Shown one piece after another: positions 13,770-26,543 of a DNA stretch of 64,000 nucleotides. The number at the start of each line of letters is the position of its first letter. Position 1 is the stretch's first letter. Origin of the DNA: Quillaja saponaria (taxonomy: Eukaryota > Streptophyta > Magnoliopsida > Fabales > Quillajaceae); NCBI GenBank assembly GCA_029379385.1, contig CM055607.1, positions 16,616,001 to 16,680,000 of the forward strand. The letters run 5' to 3'. The position numbers and the translations under genes are program-made. The notes under the pieces were generated by a model. That model was not told the DNA's origin and searched no databases. It saw nothing but the letters and a program-made list of their open reading frames with translations.

Positions 13770-15141
13770 GCCGCATTACAAATAGAGTTTGATGACATTC
13801 AGTGAAAACTATGAGAAAAGAATGAAAGACATGGAAGGAATTTTAGCAACTTATGAGATTAAAACTGAGTTGAAGAATGAAAAACTGCAAAAGTCTTGAA
13901 GGCACTCTAAGAGGCTAAACTTAGGGGAAAAAGCTTATATAAGTTGCTATGTTAGACATGATTGTTAATTACAAATTATATTTTGTTAAAAGTGCTGAAT
14001 TACATGTGAATTCAAGAATTAATATTGTTAGAACTGTTGATAGTTTTGCATTATAGTTGAAGTCACTAAGTTTGTCTCTCCTCTCTAGGTTAGGTTATGA
14101 GTTGAAATAGAATGGCTGGATAGAATCAACTTAGTGTAATGATTTTGTATCTTATTTCTTTTGTAATGAAAATAGAGCAACAAAGCTCTCTTTCTTGTCA
14201 TTTTCTCTTTTTACCATTTCCTTTATAATGAAAATAGAACCAGCATTGAAGAATTATCCATAAAAACATACCATTCTATATACTAATCATTAACACTTAA
14301 ATTTGCTTAACACAATGAAAATAGAATGAGCATTGAAGAATTATCCATTAAGACATATCCAAACTTGAAACATTATCATCATCATCATCTTAATACATAA
14401 TTGAGCTAACATAAACATCCAAACTATGAAATTAACTTCAAAACATAAACATTATCTTAATACATAACTGAGCTAACATTCTTAACACAAACACACAAAA
14501 AGAAAATAGATTTGCAACATCATCATCTTCAGTTTTTTCTTGCTAACTAATCCTCATCTGATTTATAGCTTTTCCCTGATAGTTGGAAAATTCTTCACTG
14601 TTCCTTTTGGTTTTCTGCTTTGTCTTGCCTGAGTTGATTTTGTTTAACTTTGCTGGGTCTCTATATTTTGTCCTTGGCTATTACATCCTTCACCACTTGC
14701 TTTTATGCTCCTCTGTGATTAAAAATCGATACATTAATACGTATAAAGAAATGATGATTCATTAATTACTCCAGGATCTTTACCATGTTAGCCATGTACT
14801 TACTATTCTGTTGCTTGCACTATATAAATATTAGAATCTTTGTGCATTGGTCCCTTGCAAGACCTTTGATTATGTCTAGTTTTCTTGCATCTTGCACTTG
14901 TGACTTGACCTCCTTTTCTAGTCACTTTTGTTGTAGCAACATTGTCCTCTTTAGCTTGATTCTTCTCATCTTATCCCTTCCTCCCAGCCCTTTTAGGGCC
15001 TGCCAATTAGTTTGTTGTTTTAAGAAGACATCATAGTTTGAAAAGTAGTATTTTCCCAATAATGTTGGCTAGGAATAGAAACTATGCCATATGAGTATGC
15101 TAAAAAGTATGTATCTTTGCTGAAATATTGATAAAATATTG
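13770..15141. other. MULE interior, non-coding
   Basis: This lies between the GRF remnant and the transposase 3' end. It contains a repeat of about 50 bp near 14220-14350 (ATGAAAATAGAAC/T, then GCATTGAAGAATTATCCAT, twice) and of about 30 bp around 14395-14480 (TTAATACATAAYTGAGCTAACAT). The ORFs at 14583-14765 and 14785-15036 have no supporting features. Confidence 0.5.
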
Positions 15142-16716
15142 CTATGGTTGGTCACCCTTCATCTGAATTGCTATAACAATATGTTTGCATGGTATTCCAC
15201 TTAGCTGCCATGCTCTGCATGCATAACTTCGACTATCTAAATTAATAACATATGATGTATTGTAGCATTCAACTTCAAACTTGTTGTTTCCAGCATATGA
15301 GACAAAGCAATTTCTTGAATCATTCTTAGAGTTCTCCAAATCAGATTGAGCTTCAAACACAATGTAGTGGTTGTACTTCTCCATTCCCATCCTTTTCACT
15401 TGAATCCTGGTCATCATCATCTTTCTTATCCATGCAAACATAATTAAATAGGGTAGCTCCCTTGCTTTTAGAATTAGTTTATTCCAAGATTCACAAATTT
15501 GATTCCCTAAGCAATCACATTTCACATCTTAGTTGAAATGAGACCTAGACCATTGACTAGGCTTGATACTATTTCAGCCACAGATCTTCCTACATACAAC
15601 TATCATTCTTTTATTTTTATTTCTAACCTACACAATGTCATAACTATCCTTTATACTCTATTCAATCACAGCTTTCCTGAACACTTGAGCATCTTTGAAT
15701 TTCATTCCTATTTTCCAAACAAGATTATCCATGTCAGTGACCTCATTAAACTCTAGTAGCCTCTTAGTAGTCTCATTATTAGTGGGAGGATCACTTAGGC
15801 AATCATATTCATCTTTAACATCTGATAATAAGTCATGTTTTCTTTTATTGACATTACAAGAACCCTCACCAAATTTTTCAGTCCTCATTGTATTAAATTC
15901 AGTCTCATAAGCAGTCTTATTGTCATATTCTCTTCCTTGTAGTAGGAACCTTACCCTTCCATTTCAAAGCTTGTTTCTTTCCCTTCTCTTTCATAGTTTG
16001 TTTCTTACCCTTCCCTTTCATAGCTTCACGCCTTTTTATTGTTTCACTTCTCTACACTAAATCAGTTGTACTATCTTGCATTACTTCACCTTCACAACTA
16101 TGCATAGTTTCTCCTTCACACCCTGCACTGCTTCACCTTCATTACCTTGCATTATGCTTCACTAATTTCAAATATGTCAAGTCTCTTTATGTAACCATTT
16201 CCTAAGTTTAACTGACATGTCACTAATTTCATCATTTTCTAGAATGTTGACCCTATCTACTATTTCAACATTATCATCTACATTCTCACTGTTTTCCTCT
16301 TCCCATTCTAGTTCATCACTGTCAACATTACCAGCCCCTTCATCATTACTAACTTCATCACCATCAACATTACCAACATATTGATTATCATACTCATCCT
16401 TTCTTAAATTTACAGGACTAATACCCTGGTTGATATACATAACAAAAGTCTCACCTATCTTATGATCTTTTAGCATTTCCATGATTTCTTTATTTGACTT
16501 AATATATACCACCCCATTAGAAGTAGTCTTTTCAGGCTTTAAGTAATAAATGGCTCAAGTTATGGGATTTCCTAAGTTAGTGGTTACCTTTTGCAACTCC
16601 CAATAATTAAGAAAGTTAGGATTATAGTTTATTATCTCTGCACTACCACCTAAGTATCTAGACCCTACGCAAATTGGAGAAAGTTCCCCATGGTGAATCT
16701 TGAACGTAATGTCAAC
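15142..16716 (-). pseudogene. MuDR-type transposase remnant, catalytic core missing
   Basis: Read on the minus strand from about 16716: the N-terminal plant MuDR domain (MVDITFKIHHGELSPICVG, then a YLGGSAEI block), an acidic linker (16177-16400, rich in E, D and N), a second start region (15658-15888: KIGMKFKDAQVFRKAV, typical of the segment before the transposase), and then directly the C-terminal SWIM zinc finger (YACRAWQLSGIPCKHIVIAI, about 15160-15225). An intact MuDR transposase has several hundred residues with the DDE catalytic domain between these last two parts. Here only about 0.3 kb separates them, so the core is deleted. Stops at about 16556 and between the blocks also break the frame. 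The element could only move with a transposase supplied in trans. Confidence 0.88.
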
Positions 16717-17279
16717 CATAACCTATTTAATAAAAAATTATACATATGATATCAAACAACAATCACAATCAACATAATAACACTAAACATAAAGCACATG
16801 TTACCAACTATATTTAACCATTAATGAAGTAACCTAAAATGCTAATCTCAAGTAACATGTGCATAACCAAAATTAGAAATAAAGAAAGCACAAATATACC
16901 TTTCAAAGCAACAATTTCTTCTCTTCAATCTAGACGAATCTAACCCAAGATTGATAAATTCTTTGTTTAAGAATGAAAAAACAATGATCACCAATTTCAG
17001 ATTTGAGGAAGTAAGGATTTAGGAATTTAGGGATTTGAGGAATTGGGAGAAGAAATTGGGGATTTTAAAATTTGTGGAGAGAACATGAAGGTTGGAGGTA
17101 ACGGTCTACTCACGTGTACAACACATAGGGTGTTTTAAAAGTTAAATGTAACAGATTCTATCAAGGGACAGTTTTATCCAAAGCACAGGGTAGTGGTTTT
17201 GGACAAAATGGAACACATGTCTAATTTTGAAAATAAGCTATACCACAAGGAGATTATGTGTATTTTACTCAAATTCTTA

Positions 17280-17660
17280 ATTGAATAAATTATACAAGGA
17301 AATATGAGGGCACCTCAACTTGGTCATAAGTCCAGTCCATCACTATAAGGCTAAGATTTTTGAAGAAAGAATAATCCATGGAAATCGTTCTTTATAATTA
17401 ATCTTACTATATATATATAGTCCTTACTTAATTCTATGTATAGCTAATAATAAATATAAATTGAGAATCACTTATGAGTTTATTTTGCAGATGAGGGTTA
17501 CATGTGTATGAAATAAGGGACAAGATTCCTTATTGAGTAAGATAGAGATGTGTGCTTGTTTTGAAACTTTTTGGTAATATTAAGCATAAGATTTAGATGT
17601 CCAAAGCATGATATAAACTTATTAATCATCAAGTAGGCTTTGCTATTTAATTACCATTTA
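17280..17660 (+). repeat. Segment duplicated at 19205-19490
   Basis: About 17285-17610 matches 19210-19475 in the same orientation: AAATTATACAAG, AAGTCCAGTCCATCACTA against AAGTCAAGTCCATCACTA, and TTTTTGGTAAT then AAGCATAAGATTTAGATGT. The two are diverged and roughly 1.9 kb apart. The copies lie on either side of the 17667-18513 element, next to the edge of the tandem array. Confidence 0.45.
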
Positions 17661-17666
17661 TTTGTC

Positions 17667-18513
17667 GGATTGGGCTCCTCTAGAATTAAGGGGAGAATTA
17701 TATCAATAGAATTATTTTGATCCTGTCCATCTAAACTTATTATTAAATCCTAGCCATCCAATTTATTACCAAAACTATGCATTTTATACAACCTAAAATT
17801 TGCCTATCTTCAACCTAAAAACACCTCTCTCGTTCATGGTTAACACTCCAAATAATTTTTTAGGGGAATTCTCTTCCAGCCCAAATCGCTCATTCCAAGT
17901 TGGCAGTTGTTAGTACTACTGAAATTTCATGTACCCATGATTTTTTTATTTTGTGTTCATGTTTTTCAGACATCCCCTTTTAAGAGACATGAGCCTTGAG
18001 GTGCTTTTAGATTCACTGGTAATATGATTTATGTTTAGCTCCATCTGAAGTCAAAAATTTAATCTTGTAATATTGAAGAGAAATGGATTATTTTTTTCCT
18101 TAAAGTGCTGCACCATCTGTTCATGTTCTAGTTGTCACATATCCCTTTTTCAGTAATGAAATTCAATTTTTCCTTTGGCTAATACATCTGTAACTTTAGT
18201 TATAAAACAGTGCTTTACAAATATGTTATGCTTTTCCCTTCCTCTGGCCGTGTGTGTATGTCTGAAGGGAGCTCTACCCTCTGATTTTTTAGGCAAAAAA
18301 GAAGTCGATTGTAAAATCCCAAAAAATTGTTTGGAGCATTCACCATGAACAAGGAATGTACTTTAAGGTTGAAGATATGAAAATTTTAGGTTGTACAAAA
18401 CCATAGTTTTGGTAACAAATTGGATGCTTGAGATTTAATAATAAATTTGGATGGACAGGATTAAAGGAATTCTGTTGATAGAATTCTCTCCTAATTCTAT
18501 AGGAGCCCAATCC
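17667..18513. mobile_element. Long-TIR DNA element, about 850 bp, class unassigned
   Basis: The first 210 or so bases (GGATTGGGCTCCTCTAGAATT...) are the approximate reverse complement of the last 220 (...GAATTCTATAGGAGCCCAATCC). A direct repeat ATTTGTC lies just outside each end (17660-17666 and 18516-18522), consistent with a 7-9 bp target duplication (hAT or Mutator type). Between the arms is a unique core of about 430 bp (17870-18300). It includes a TTTTTCAG-bounded, exon-like piece (about 17968-18020, ending CACTG before GTAATATG), which may be captured host sequence. No transposase is present. Confidence 0.75.
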
Positions 18514-18559
18514 TGATTTGTCATGGGGCTACAGGGGACAGTCCATGCATGATGCATAC

Positions 18560-20590
18560 TATTTGGACCACTTACTACTATTTATTTTTCTTTTTTTCTC
18601 ATTTCATCTTACTCATTTAACGAAGGGATAACAATAATAGACAAATAATTTTATTTTCTATACTTAAATTCTTGTAAATAAATATATTTTAATATTTTAT
18701 TATCCATATATTTATGATTTTTCAATTCTACATCTGCAAATAAAAAAGTCATAAATAATGACTACAAATTGTAACCGAATAGAAAAGTTGGTTTCAGATA
18801 AGAGAACTCTTAGTATATATAATATATAGCATGTAATATCACAAAATATTCACACAAAGACTAATACAAAGCTATCAACCTAAAAATGTTTTTAACCAAT
18901 TAGAGTATGGTATCTTTCTCTCCCTGGACAAGTTAGAGAGAGAAAATCTTGCTTATATAAAGCTTATTATATACTCTTTTATTTACTTTTAATTGAATTG
19001 AAATTTGATAGTAATATGTAAGTAACTTTATTTTAGGAGTACTTGTAGAATAGAATTGGTCCATTTTGGTCCCTAAATTATAAATCAAGCATAAACAGTC
19101 CTACATCAGTTTAGTTTCCTCCAAATGTATTCATAATCATATAACTAAAATAAATGTGTATTATATAGTAGTATGTATCACGAGGAACATGTAGGCACTT
19201 TAGCTAGGTGATAAAAAAATTCTTAATAGAACAAATTATACAAGCAAACACAAGAGAAAATAACTTTCAGTCTGAAACTCCCAGCATGCAACATACCATA
19301 AGTCAAGTCCATCACTAAAATATTGAAACTTTTGAAGAGAGAATCCATCACTATCCTTCTTTAATATTCCAAACCAAGCACATCTCTCTATCTTGCTTTT
19401 ATGTAAATGGTTTGGAATTTTTTTTGGTAATTTTAAGCATGAGATTTAGATGTTCAAGTTAACTTGCAGGATATGAACTTCTTGATATATAGCTTGCTTC
19501 TTGCATGTAGAGTCCAATTGCAAGCTCATCTTCAAGCATGCTTTATTATTTTCTTATCATGTACATGGCTGCTGACAAGTGGTCCTAAAGTGTTGATAGG
19601 AGACCATAATGGTCAATTGCAGCCTCAAAGTATCATATATACACTAGCTTATTTAAGTTTTCTTTATCATATTTAATCCATTTATATATATTTGATCTCT
19701 ATATATATCTTTCTCTAAGCCATAAATATAAAATCACTAGTAGTAAATGAAGTGAAATCTAACAATCTAAACTTAGGCTCATGAGTGTATAACAAGTTAC
19801 ATCCCTTGCTCAAGGTGAGTGTATAATCACCTTATCAACTATGTTTTATAATTTATAGTTTCTAAAAATAAGAAAGAACATAATAAATTTGTGGCCCTTT
19901 ATAATATTAAAAAAATAAAGTTCTAAATTTGTGTTTTTCCATCTTCCTAATTTTAAAAGGCTATAAGATGCACTAATTTTTATTTATTGTCATTTACATC
20001 CAAATTCTAATGTATTGTAATCTCATTTTCTATTTAGGAAGTTCTTTTTACACCCTCAATTTTATACTTTCTCTCCATGGATGATGTTCATATTTTGATC
20101 ATTTTCAATATAAAATTTTATTTATCCCTTATTTTTCATCTCACTTATTTAACAATGGGATAACAAAAGGCAAATAGTTTTCTTTTTTATACTTAAATTC
20201 TTGCACATAAATATATTTATATTTTTTATTTGTTCATATATTTATTTTTTATGATTTTCTAATTCTACATCTATAAATAAAAAAATAAAAAAAGAAGACA
20301 TAAATAGTAACTACAAATTAAAACGAATAGACAAATTAATTTGAGATAAGAAAACTCTTAGTATATAGAATAGTATGGCATGTGATACCTTGAAGTATTC
20401 ACACAAAAACCAATAACAACTATATCAACTAACCCTAAACGTGTTTTTAATTGGTTAAAGTGTGGTTGCTCTCTCCCTTTCTCTGAACAAGCCTGAGAAA
20501 GAAATATTTACCATAACTTTTCCTGATCAATTATGAATGAAGTGAAATATATTATATCTTGTTTAAAAGGATGATAATAACCTTATAACT
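18560..20590 (+). repeat. Degenerate array-edge units (two partial copies)
   Basis: About 18560-18965 and 20095-20590 are homologous to each other and, in their right parts, to the 3' half of the array unit: TTYAGATAAGARAACTCTTAGTATATA, a CACAAARAC block, TTTTTAACCAATTA, and a pyrimidine run. They mark two truncated units at the left border. Between them (18966-20094) is ordinary AT-rich DNA without a supported gene. The ORF at 19464-19676 has no features. Confidence 0.6.
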
Positions 20591-20707
20591 AGGTTTATAA
20601 AAAGCCTTGCTTGCTCATAATTGTTTGATTCAACCCCATCCCACATGCAACATCAGTTAATTTTCAGAATAATAGTTATTTTCTTATTTCCATCTCCAAG
20701 TTCAACA

Positions 20708-20947
20708 ATGGCTGCCAAAATCCAAAACAAATGTAACCAACTCCAAAAGTAAACTAAAAAAGGAGGAGAATAAAAATATAGAAGATGTACAAATGAGAAA
20801 CAATATTGTAATTGAAGAAAAGGATATTACTTTCATAAAAGAGTTTAACGGTTTTTGCCATATGTGGGTGTGACTTTACTTCTACTAGCTAGTCGAAATT
20901 TTCACAACAATTCCAAGGTGTTTACCTATATGAAAAATCTCCATTAA
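20708..20947 (+). pseudogene. Array unit L1: zinc-finger-like ORF, broken
   Basis: It starts ATGGCTGCC in the conserved position. One extra base relative to the other units puts the lysine-rich N-terminus out of frame. A deletion removes the end of the first finger and the two cysteines of the second: the sequence jumps from TACTTCTACTAGC to the AATTTTCACAACAATTCC block. A long GA-rich tract (20955-21045) follows the stop, and a minus-strand serine/proline ORF over that tract is only its shadow. The promoter-like TTTATAAAAAGCC lies about 110 bp upstream. Confidence 0.7.
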
Positions 20948-21289
20948 TTAGTTTAGGTGGAGAGGAGAGTAGGGGAGGAAGGAGATCGAGAGGGAGAGGG
21001 AGAGGGAGAAGGAGAGGAAGAGAGGGAGGGGAAGGGAAGAGGAGAACTTGAATAGACAAGTTGATTTGAGATAGGAGAACTCTTAGCATACATAATATAT
21101 AGCATATGATACTTCAAAGTATTCACACAAAAACTAAACAAATATATCAACTAACCTGAAAAATGTTTTTAACCAATTCATGTATAGTGTTAATATATTT
21201 GCCCCTGGACAAGTCTAAGAAAAAAAGACATGCTAAACTTTTCTTGATCAATTATGAATGAAGTAAAATATACTATATCTCTCTCAAAA

Positions 21290-21610
21290 AGACGATAATA
21301 ACCTTATTAGGCTTATGAAAAGCTATACATGCCCATAGTTGTTTACTTTAACTTCATCCAACCTGCAATATCAGTTAATTTTTAGTACATTAGTTGTTTT
21401 GTATTTTTTATCTCCAAGTTCAGCAATGGTGCCAAAATTCAAACAATACAATAGTTGTATTCACACAAAAACCAATAGCAAATATATCAACTGACCTGAA
21501 AAAGTGTTTATAACAAGTTAAAATGTAGTGCCTCTCTCCCTTTTTCTAGACAAGTATGAGAAGAAAAATTATCATAACTTTTCTTGAACAATTAGTAAAA
21601 TACATTATAT
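21290..21610 (+). repeat. Array short unit S1 (coding part deleted)
   Basis: The leader runs to ATGGTGCCAAAATTC (ATG at 21426), then AAACAATACAATAGTTG, and continues straight into the 3' half at ATTCACACAAAAACC. The whole zinc-finger region is missing. The TATA motif is changed to TATGAAAA. The same junction occurs in S2 and S3. Confidence 0.75.
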
Positions 21611-21761
21611 CTCGCTCAAAAGGACGATAACAAGCCTTATAACTAGGCTTATAAAAAGCCATGATCATCCATAGTTGTTTAATTCAATTCCATCCCACCT
21701 ACAATATTAGTTAATTTTCAATATAGTAGTTGTTTTCTTCTTTCTATCTCCAAGTTTAGTA

Positions 21762-22061
21762 ATGGCGCCAAAATCCATAAAAGAGTGACCAACTCAAATA
21801 GCAAACAAAAAAAGGAAAAGCAAGACAGTAAAGTACAGAAGAAGTACAAATGAGAAACAACATTGCAGTTGAAGATGATGATATTACTTTCACAAAAGAT
21901 TTTAACTAGTTTTTCCATATTTGTGGATTGATTTGACTTCTACTGATATAGGTCATCATTAGAAAAAAAATATCATGATGTGAAAGTGCCATGTCCAACT
22001 TGCAATCAAAAGTTTTATTACAATTTTGAGGTGTCTATCCATATAAAAAAATCGTCATTAA
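21762..22061 (+). pseudogene. Array unit L2: zinc-finger-like ORF, broken
   Basis: The ATG is present (ATGGCGCCAAAATCC), but the eighth following codon is TGA, and a TAG replaces the codon before the first finger. The second-finger cysteines remain (CPTCNQKFYYN), while a single-base insertion shifts the last codons. A TATAAAAAG box lies at about 21650. The unit's 3' half is intact up to the CACTA insertion at 22384. Confidence 0.75.
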
Positions 22062-25000
22062 TTAGTTTAGGGAGGAGGAGAGGAGAAGGGGAGAAAGGGA
22101 GGAGGGGGTAGGGGCAAGGAGAACTTGAATAGACAAGTATATTTGAGATAGAACTCTTACTATACTAAAAGAAAGAATATAGGGTATGTGATACCTCAAA
22201 ATATTCACATAAAAAATAATAACAAATATATCAGTTCACGATAAACGTGTTTTTAAACAGGTAAAGTGTATTGTCTCTCTCTGTCCTTGAATATGTCTAA
22301 GAAGAAAAAAGGTATGGCACAAATTTTTTTGATCAATTATGAATGAAGTAAAATATATTTTATCTCCTTCAAAAGGATGATAACACTATAAGAAAACTGA
22401 GCATTTCCAATAAATTTTTTTTCTCACAAGACCAGGTGTCTAGGTAAAAAATACTTTTTACCTACAAACTAAGTAAAATAATATACTGACACACTATTTT
22501 TCAGTAGATTCGTTAATACTTTAGCTGGCAATCACATTTTATGTACCTTGAAATATGGTTTGTCAATAAATATTTTAACTTTTTCTGACAAACTCAGTTT
22601 AGTAGTAGAATGGAATGCACTATTTCTTTTTTTATTTTACTGAAAAATGCAAATAGTTTGTCTGTGGATTTTAAATCCTTCAATAAATCAAAGACGAGAA
22701 TTTCCCTCGCCTCTATACCTTTCACTTATCTTCACCCACTGTAAATCCCTTTCGCCCTTAATACTTCAAGGCACTGTGTTCTTGTACTATCTCTTCCCAC
22801 TCTAAATTGTTTTCAATTCCAACTCGCCTTGATTTTATGTGTCTTGGCTAAAGTCATTTCGTTATTCCTTTCCCGAGGGAAGTCAGAGTAAGGGAAGCAC
22901 TAAGAAGGAAGAACTAGCGACTGCCAAGTGTAGGATCAATCCTTTTCGAGCTAACTAAATTACTGAGAAAGAAGAAAAAGCAACTCTCCATTCATTCTTT
23001 CAAAAAACAAATTATGGGCTTGGCCACTCACACAGCCAGGGAAGCTAACCCAGTCCTAACAACCTTCAACTCAGCTTGGCCACTCACACAACCAGGAAAG
23101 CTAGTTCAGTCCGACAACCTTCAACTCAACTTTCTTCGTAGAAATAGTCTTCTTATTTCGGATGGTTGTGAAGGACATTCTTTAAGAAGGAATTTCGTTA
23201 GATTTTGATAAAGGAATTTAAGGCTTTTTCCTTGCTTTCCTTCTACTGCTGCTGCTTTTTCCATCCTTCATCCTCCAGTAGGTTATCAAGTATTCATTTC
23301 AGTATATTCTTAAACTCATTCTTAGGAAGCTCCTAAATTTAAAGACCAAGGATTTTCAAAAGGATATTGTGTATTTTTAGTTAGTGTCTCATCTTTAGTA
23401 GTGAAAGGATTGGTTTCATGAGGAGAGGGGTGATGCATATGCCACTGCTAATGATTTTCAGAAGGATATTGTGAAATTTCAATTGATATCTCTTATTTGT
23501 CTTCTTTTTCATAATTGATTTTTATCACTATATTTTCTTATAATTAATTTTGATTTTTTATTTATTTATGAAATTAGTAGATTTTGGAGTAAGATTAATT
23601 ATACATAGTTATTTTTTTTTTTTCTTTTACCTTTTTTGATTTTGTTAAGCAATTTTTATTTTTGGGTGAGATATTTGGTATTCTTTAGGTCATATAGTTT
23701 ACTGAGATATTTGGATATTCTTTGGTGAGATAGTCTATTGAGGTTATAATTAGTAACATATATTTGAATATTCTCAATGGTTTAGCATGCATGTATGATT
23801 GATTTCATACATTATAGTCATATTTCTTATCCTTTTTTTCATTTAAAATTTAATGAGTTTTCATTTTTTTTTATAGGGAAATATGTACACATTTTCAAAT
23901 GTTCCCCCCTTGACAAATTTGTTGCTTCTTAGCTTAGTCATGAATAAGATACTTTGATCCCATCGAGCATGAAACAGGGTGGGTCAATAATTCCACCAAT
24001 AAGTTATGTTGAACTTATCTACTTTTGGATGTCTGTTAGTAGGAGGTCTAGTGATTTTCAGTGGGCGAAGATGAGTGAAAGTTTTTTATTCTTGAGAAAG
24101 GATTCGCTTAAAACACAATGGGTTGATCAATGATCAAATCCATCCACAGGTTATAAATCTCAATTTCATGAATTTAGTTTTTTTATCAATATAACAAGGT
24201 TATTCTGTTGTCTAATGAGTTGTAATGACTACTTACCAATAACATTATATACAATACAATTAAAATTATTGATGGTATTGCATGGAATAAAGTGTTGTAG
24301 CCTATAGTTGTTTCTTTTCTGAATGCATGTGTGTTTGTTTTCTTGAAGGAGATCATCATCCAATTAGTGATATGGTCACTGTGAATTTTCTATTTTTCAA
24401 TCTGTGAGGACTATAGAGGCAAACATGTATGTTATTTCCAAGTTGAGATGACTAATTTCACCTATCTTTTTTTCATTCTTTTCTTGTTCAACTTGTCAAA
24501 TATGTTTGAATAATTCGAGGATAGCCTGACAAAAACAACATAGCCTCTTTGTCTTGAGGCAAAGACCAAAGTGTAGAGGATGTGCACTTTATCTCTTTGT
24601 TACAAGGACACAAACCAGTATGCAAATCGCCTTGTCAGAATGAGGCATTATCTGCAATATTTGGGAGTTTATTTCTAAAAGTCTATTATTTACTCTTCAG
24701 ACTCATCCTTATTAGCTGATATCATGAGCATTAGTTTTGTGCATTAGTAATTTTATTTAGCCTTCCCTTATACCGTAAATAAAAAAAAGAGCAAAAATTG
24801 CTTAAGACTAGATATGTAAAACTCCAATCAAAGATTTCTCACACTCTTATTCTACTATTGTCTAGTATACACTTCTTTGGAGAAAAAGTTAAAAATAGTT
24901 CAGTTAGTTGAGACTAAACACCCATGTACAAAGTTATATTAGGAGCCCAACTCTTTTCCAACTTCATTTCTTTAAAGTTTTGACTGGTCAATTCTAACCC

Positions 25001-25139
25001 TCTCATAATCCCACTTCATGTGCTCTCATGAATCCAATTACTCTTTCTGAGTTGTAAAAATCAATACCCCAAATCTAATGAAAAATAGCTTGTCTGCTTT
25101 TGACCATGCATGGAAGTAAGTATTTTAAGTATTGTCTCA

Positions 25140-25990
25140 TTATAGGTTTCAAACAGAGTTAGAGAAGGTACAAGGGAAAATTGTGTTTAGCTATCTCAAG
25201 CAAACTTTATAGGGACCAGTTAAAAGATGTACATGTGAATGTTAAGATAATGTGCAAAATAGATTACATAAGCAAGTATGGAGGATGGATGCTCGATTGA
25301 ATGATGTTAGATAACTGGAAAGACTTACTTCAGAATTTGAGGAATGAGCCATGTAAGAAACGTTCCCAAATAGGATTATAAAATTGAGGAACATGAGAGG
25401 ATGCAGCTATTAGGCATGCTGGAGGATCAAGAGTAGAACCTTCTCTCTTAGAAGTTTACCACCGCATCCACAAGAGAAACAAGATTGGACTGTTTATGAA
25501 CAGGAGATCGCAAAAAATTTATGTTAGTTTTTAAATAAATCACTAGCACATTTAAGCATAGATTATGCTTTAACTAATAAGTGATGTATATGTATGTTCT
25601 TGTTGAAGGATTATGACCGTAGGATCATTCTAAAATATGGTGAAAATCATTCAACTCATCTAATGTTTGATGAAAATCTTTGGTTAAAAGTTTCAAGTGG
25701 AGTACTATAGAAGGGGAGGTTGTTTATGGGTATGAGACACATGCTACTTCAAAGGTATTTTGGAGATAAGATTAGTTTTTGTCTCATTCTTTATTTTGTT
25801 CTACTACATCATCACACATGGATAATGCAATGAATGAAAGAATTCAAACCTTAAAAGAACAATTAGAATCATAAAGGCAAGCAAGTGACCAATTTAAAGA
25901 TTGAATGATAAAGGAAAATGATCAACTGAGAAAGGTAATAAAAACCATTATAGAGGAGTTAAGATTAAGCAGTTCCAGATTGCTTAATCA
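25140..25990 (+). pseudogene. Plant transposase (Ptta/En/Spm type) remnant
   Basis: Broken reading frames give pieces of the plant En/Spm transposase domain: KYGGWML with NWKDLLQNLRNEP at about 25275-25345, then AIRHAGGSRVEPSLLEVYHR and HKRNK at 25405-25475, a GRLFMGM block near 25710, and a C-terminal coiled coil (MNERIQTLKEQLES, then ENDQLRKVIKTIIEELR) at 25828-25960. This domain order (helical DNA-binding part, conserved GGS...PSLLE motif, coiled coil at the end) is that of TnpA-like plant proteins. Frameshifts and stops show that it is dead. Its position inside the CACTA ends fits the element's own gene. Confidence 0.75.
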
Positions 25991-26543
25991 ATTATCTGTA
26001 AGTAATTGTCTCAATATACAATAATATCTTTACTTTTATTTTTAATTTTATTTTTATATGATTACGAAGTATTTGGTATATATGAATAGGTTGTAGAGTC
26101 AATTTATAATCTCTTTACTACTTTCTTGCATATTACGTGTTACTTTTGCTATGTATAACATTTAGTCAATGATACTTATATTTTTTTCTTTATGTTTTAC
26201 CTTCAGTTCTATAATTTTATGTGACCATAGTATTTGTATATTAAACCATAGTTGCTTGAAAATTTATATGCACTGAGTAGGGAATTGCTTCTAGCATATT
26301 TGGTTGACAATGGGAAGAAGTTTTCTCTCCCTTTTTCTTTTCTTAGTGTGTGGACTAAGAGAACATGGGAGTTAATAATGGAGAAGAGGCTAATTGCATG
26401 TAATCTTGCTGAACACAATTTTTTATGGAGAACTTTAGTTGAGTTGATTCGTGCTTAACTACTAAAAGTTATTTGTAATGATAGTTGTGTAGTTAAAGAA
26501 AGATGGATATTTTATACTTGTTGAAATATAAGCAATGACTTAT

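Larger units (their letters stand above)
13029..17270 (-). mobile_element. Mutator-like element (MULE), 4.2 kb, internally deleted
   Basis: The ends are exact: a 9-bp target duplication AAATTCTTA sits at 13020-13028 and 17271-17279. The element starts AAGTAAAGTACATATAA and its other end, read inward, is GAGTAAAATACACATAA. The TIRs are long, about 260 bp (13029-13290 and 17010-17270), and share blocks such as GTGGTATAGCTTA, AATTAGACATGT and CACGTGAGTAGACCG. Inside are a transposase remnant on the minus strand (15142-16716) and a GRF zinc-finger gene remnant on the plus strand (13356-13766). A 9-bp duplication with long TIRs is diagnostic of the Mutator superfamily. Confidence 0.95.

Noticed and set aside
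20953..21150. Minus-strand ORF rich in serine and proline
   Set aside because: It is the complement of the purine tract that follows the stop of array unit L1; a low-complexity shadow.
26252..26458. Plus-strand ORF of 68 codons inside the CACTA element
   Set aside because: Amino-acid composition looks plausible, but no motif, start context or neighbour supports it, and it lies between the transposase and B3 remnants in another frame.
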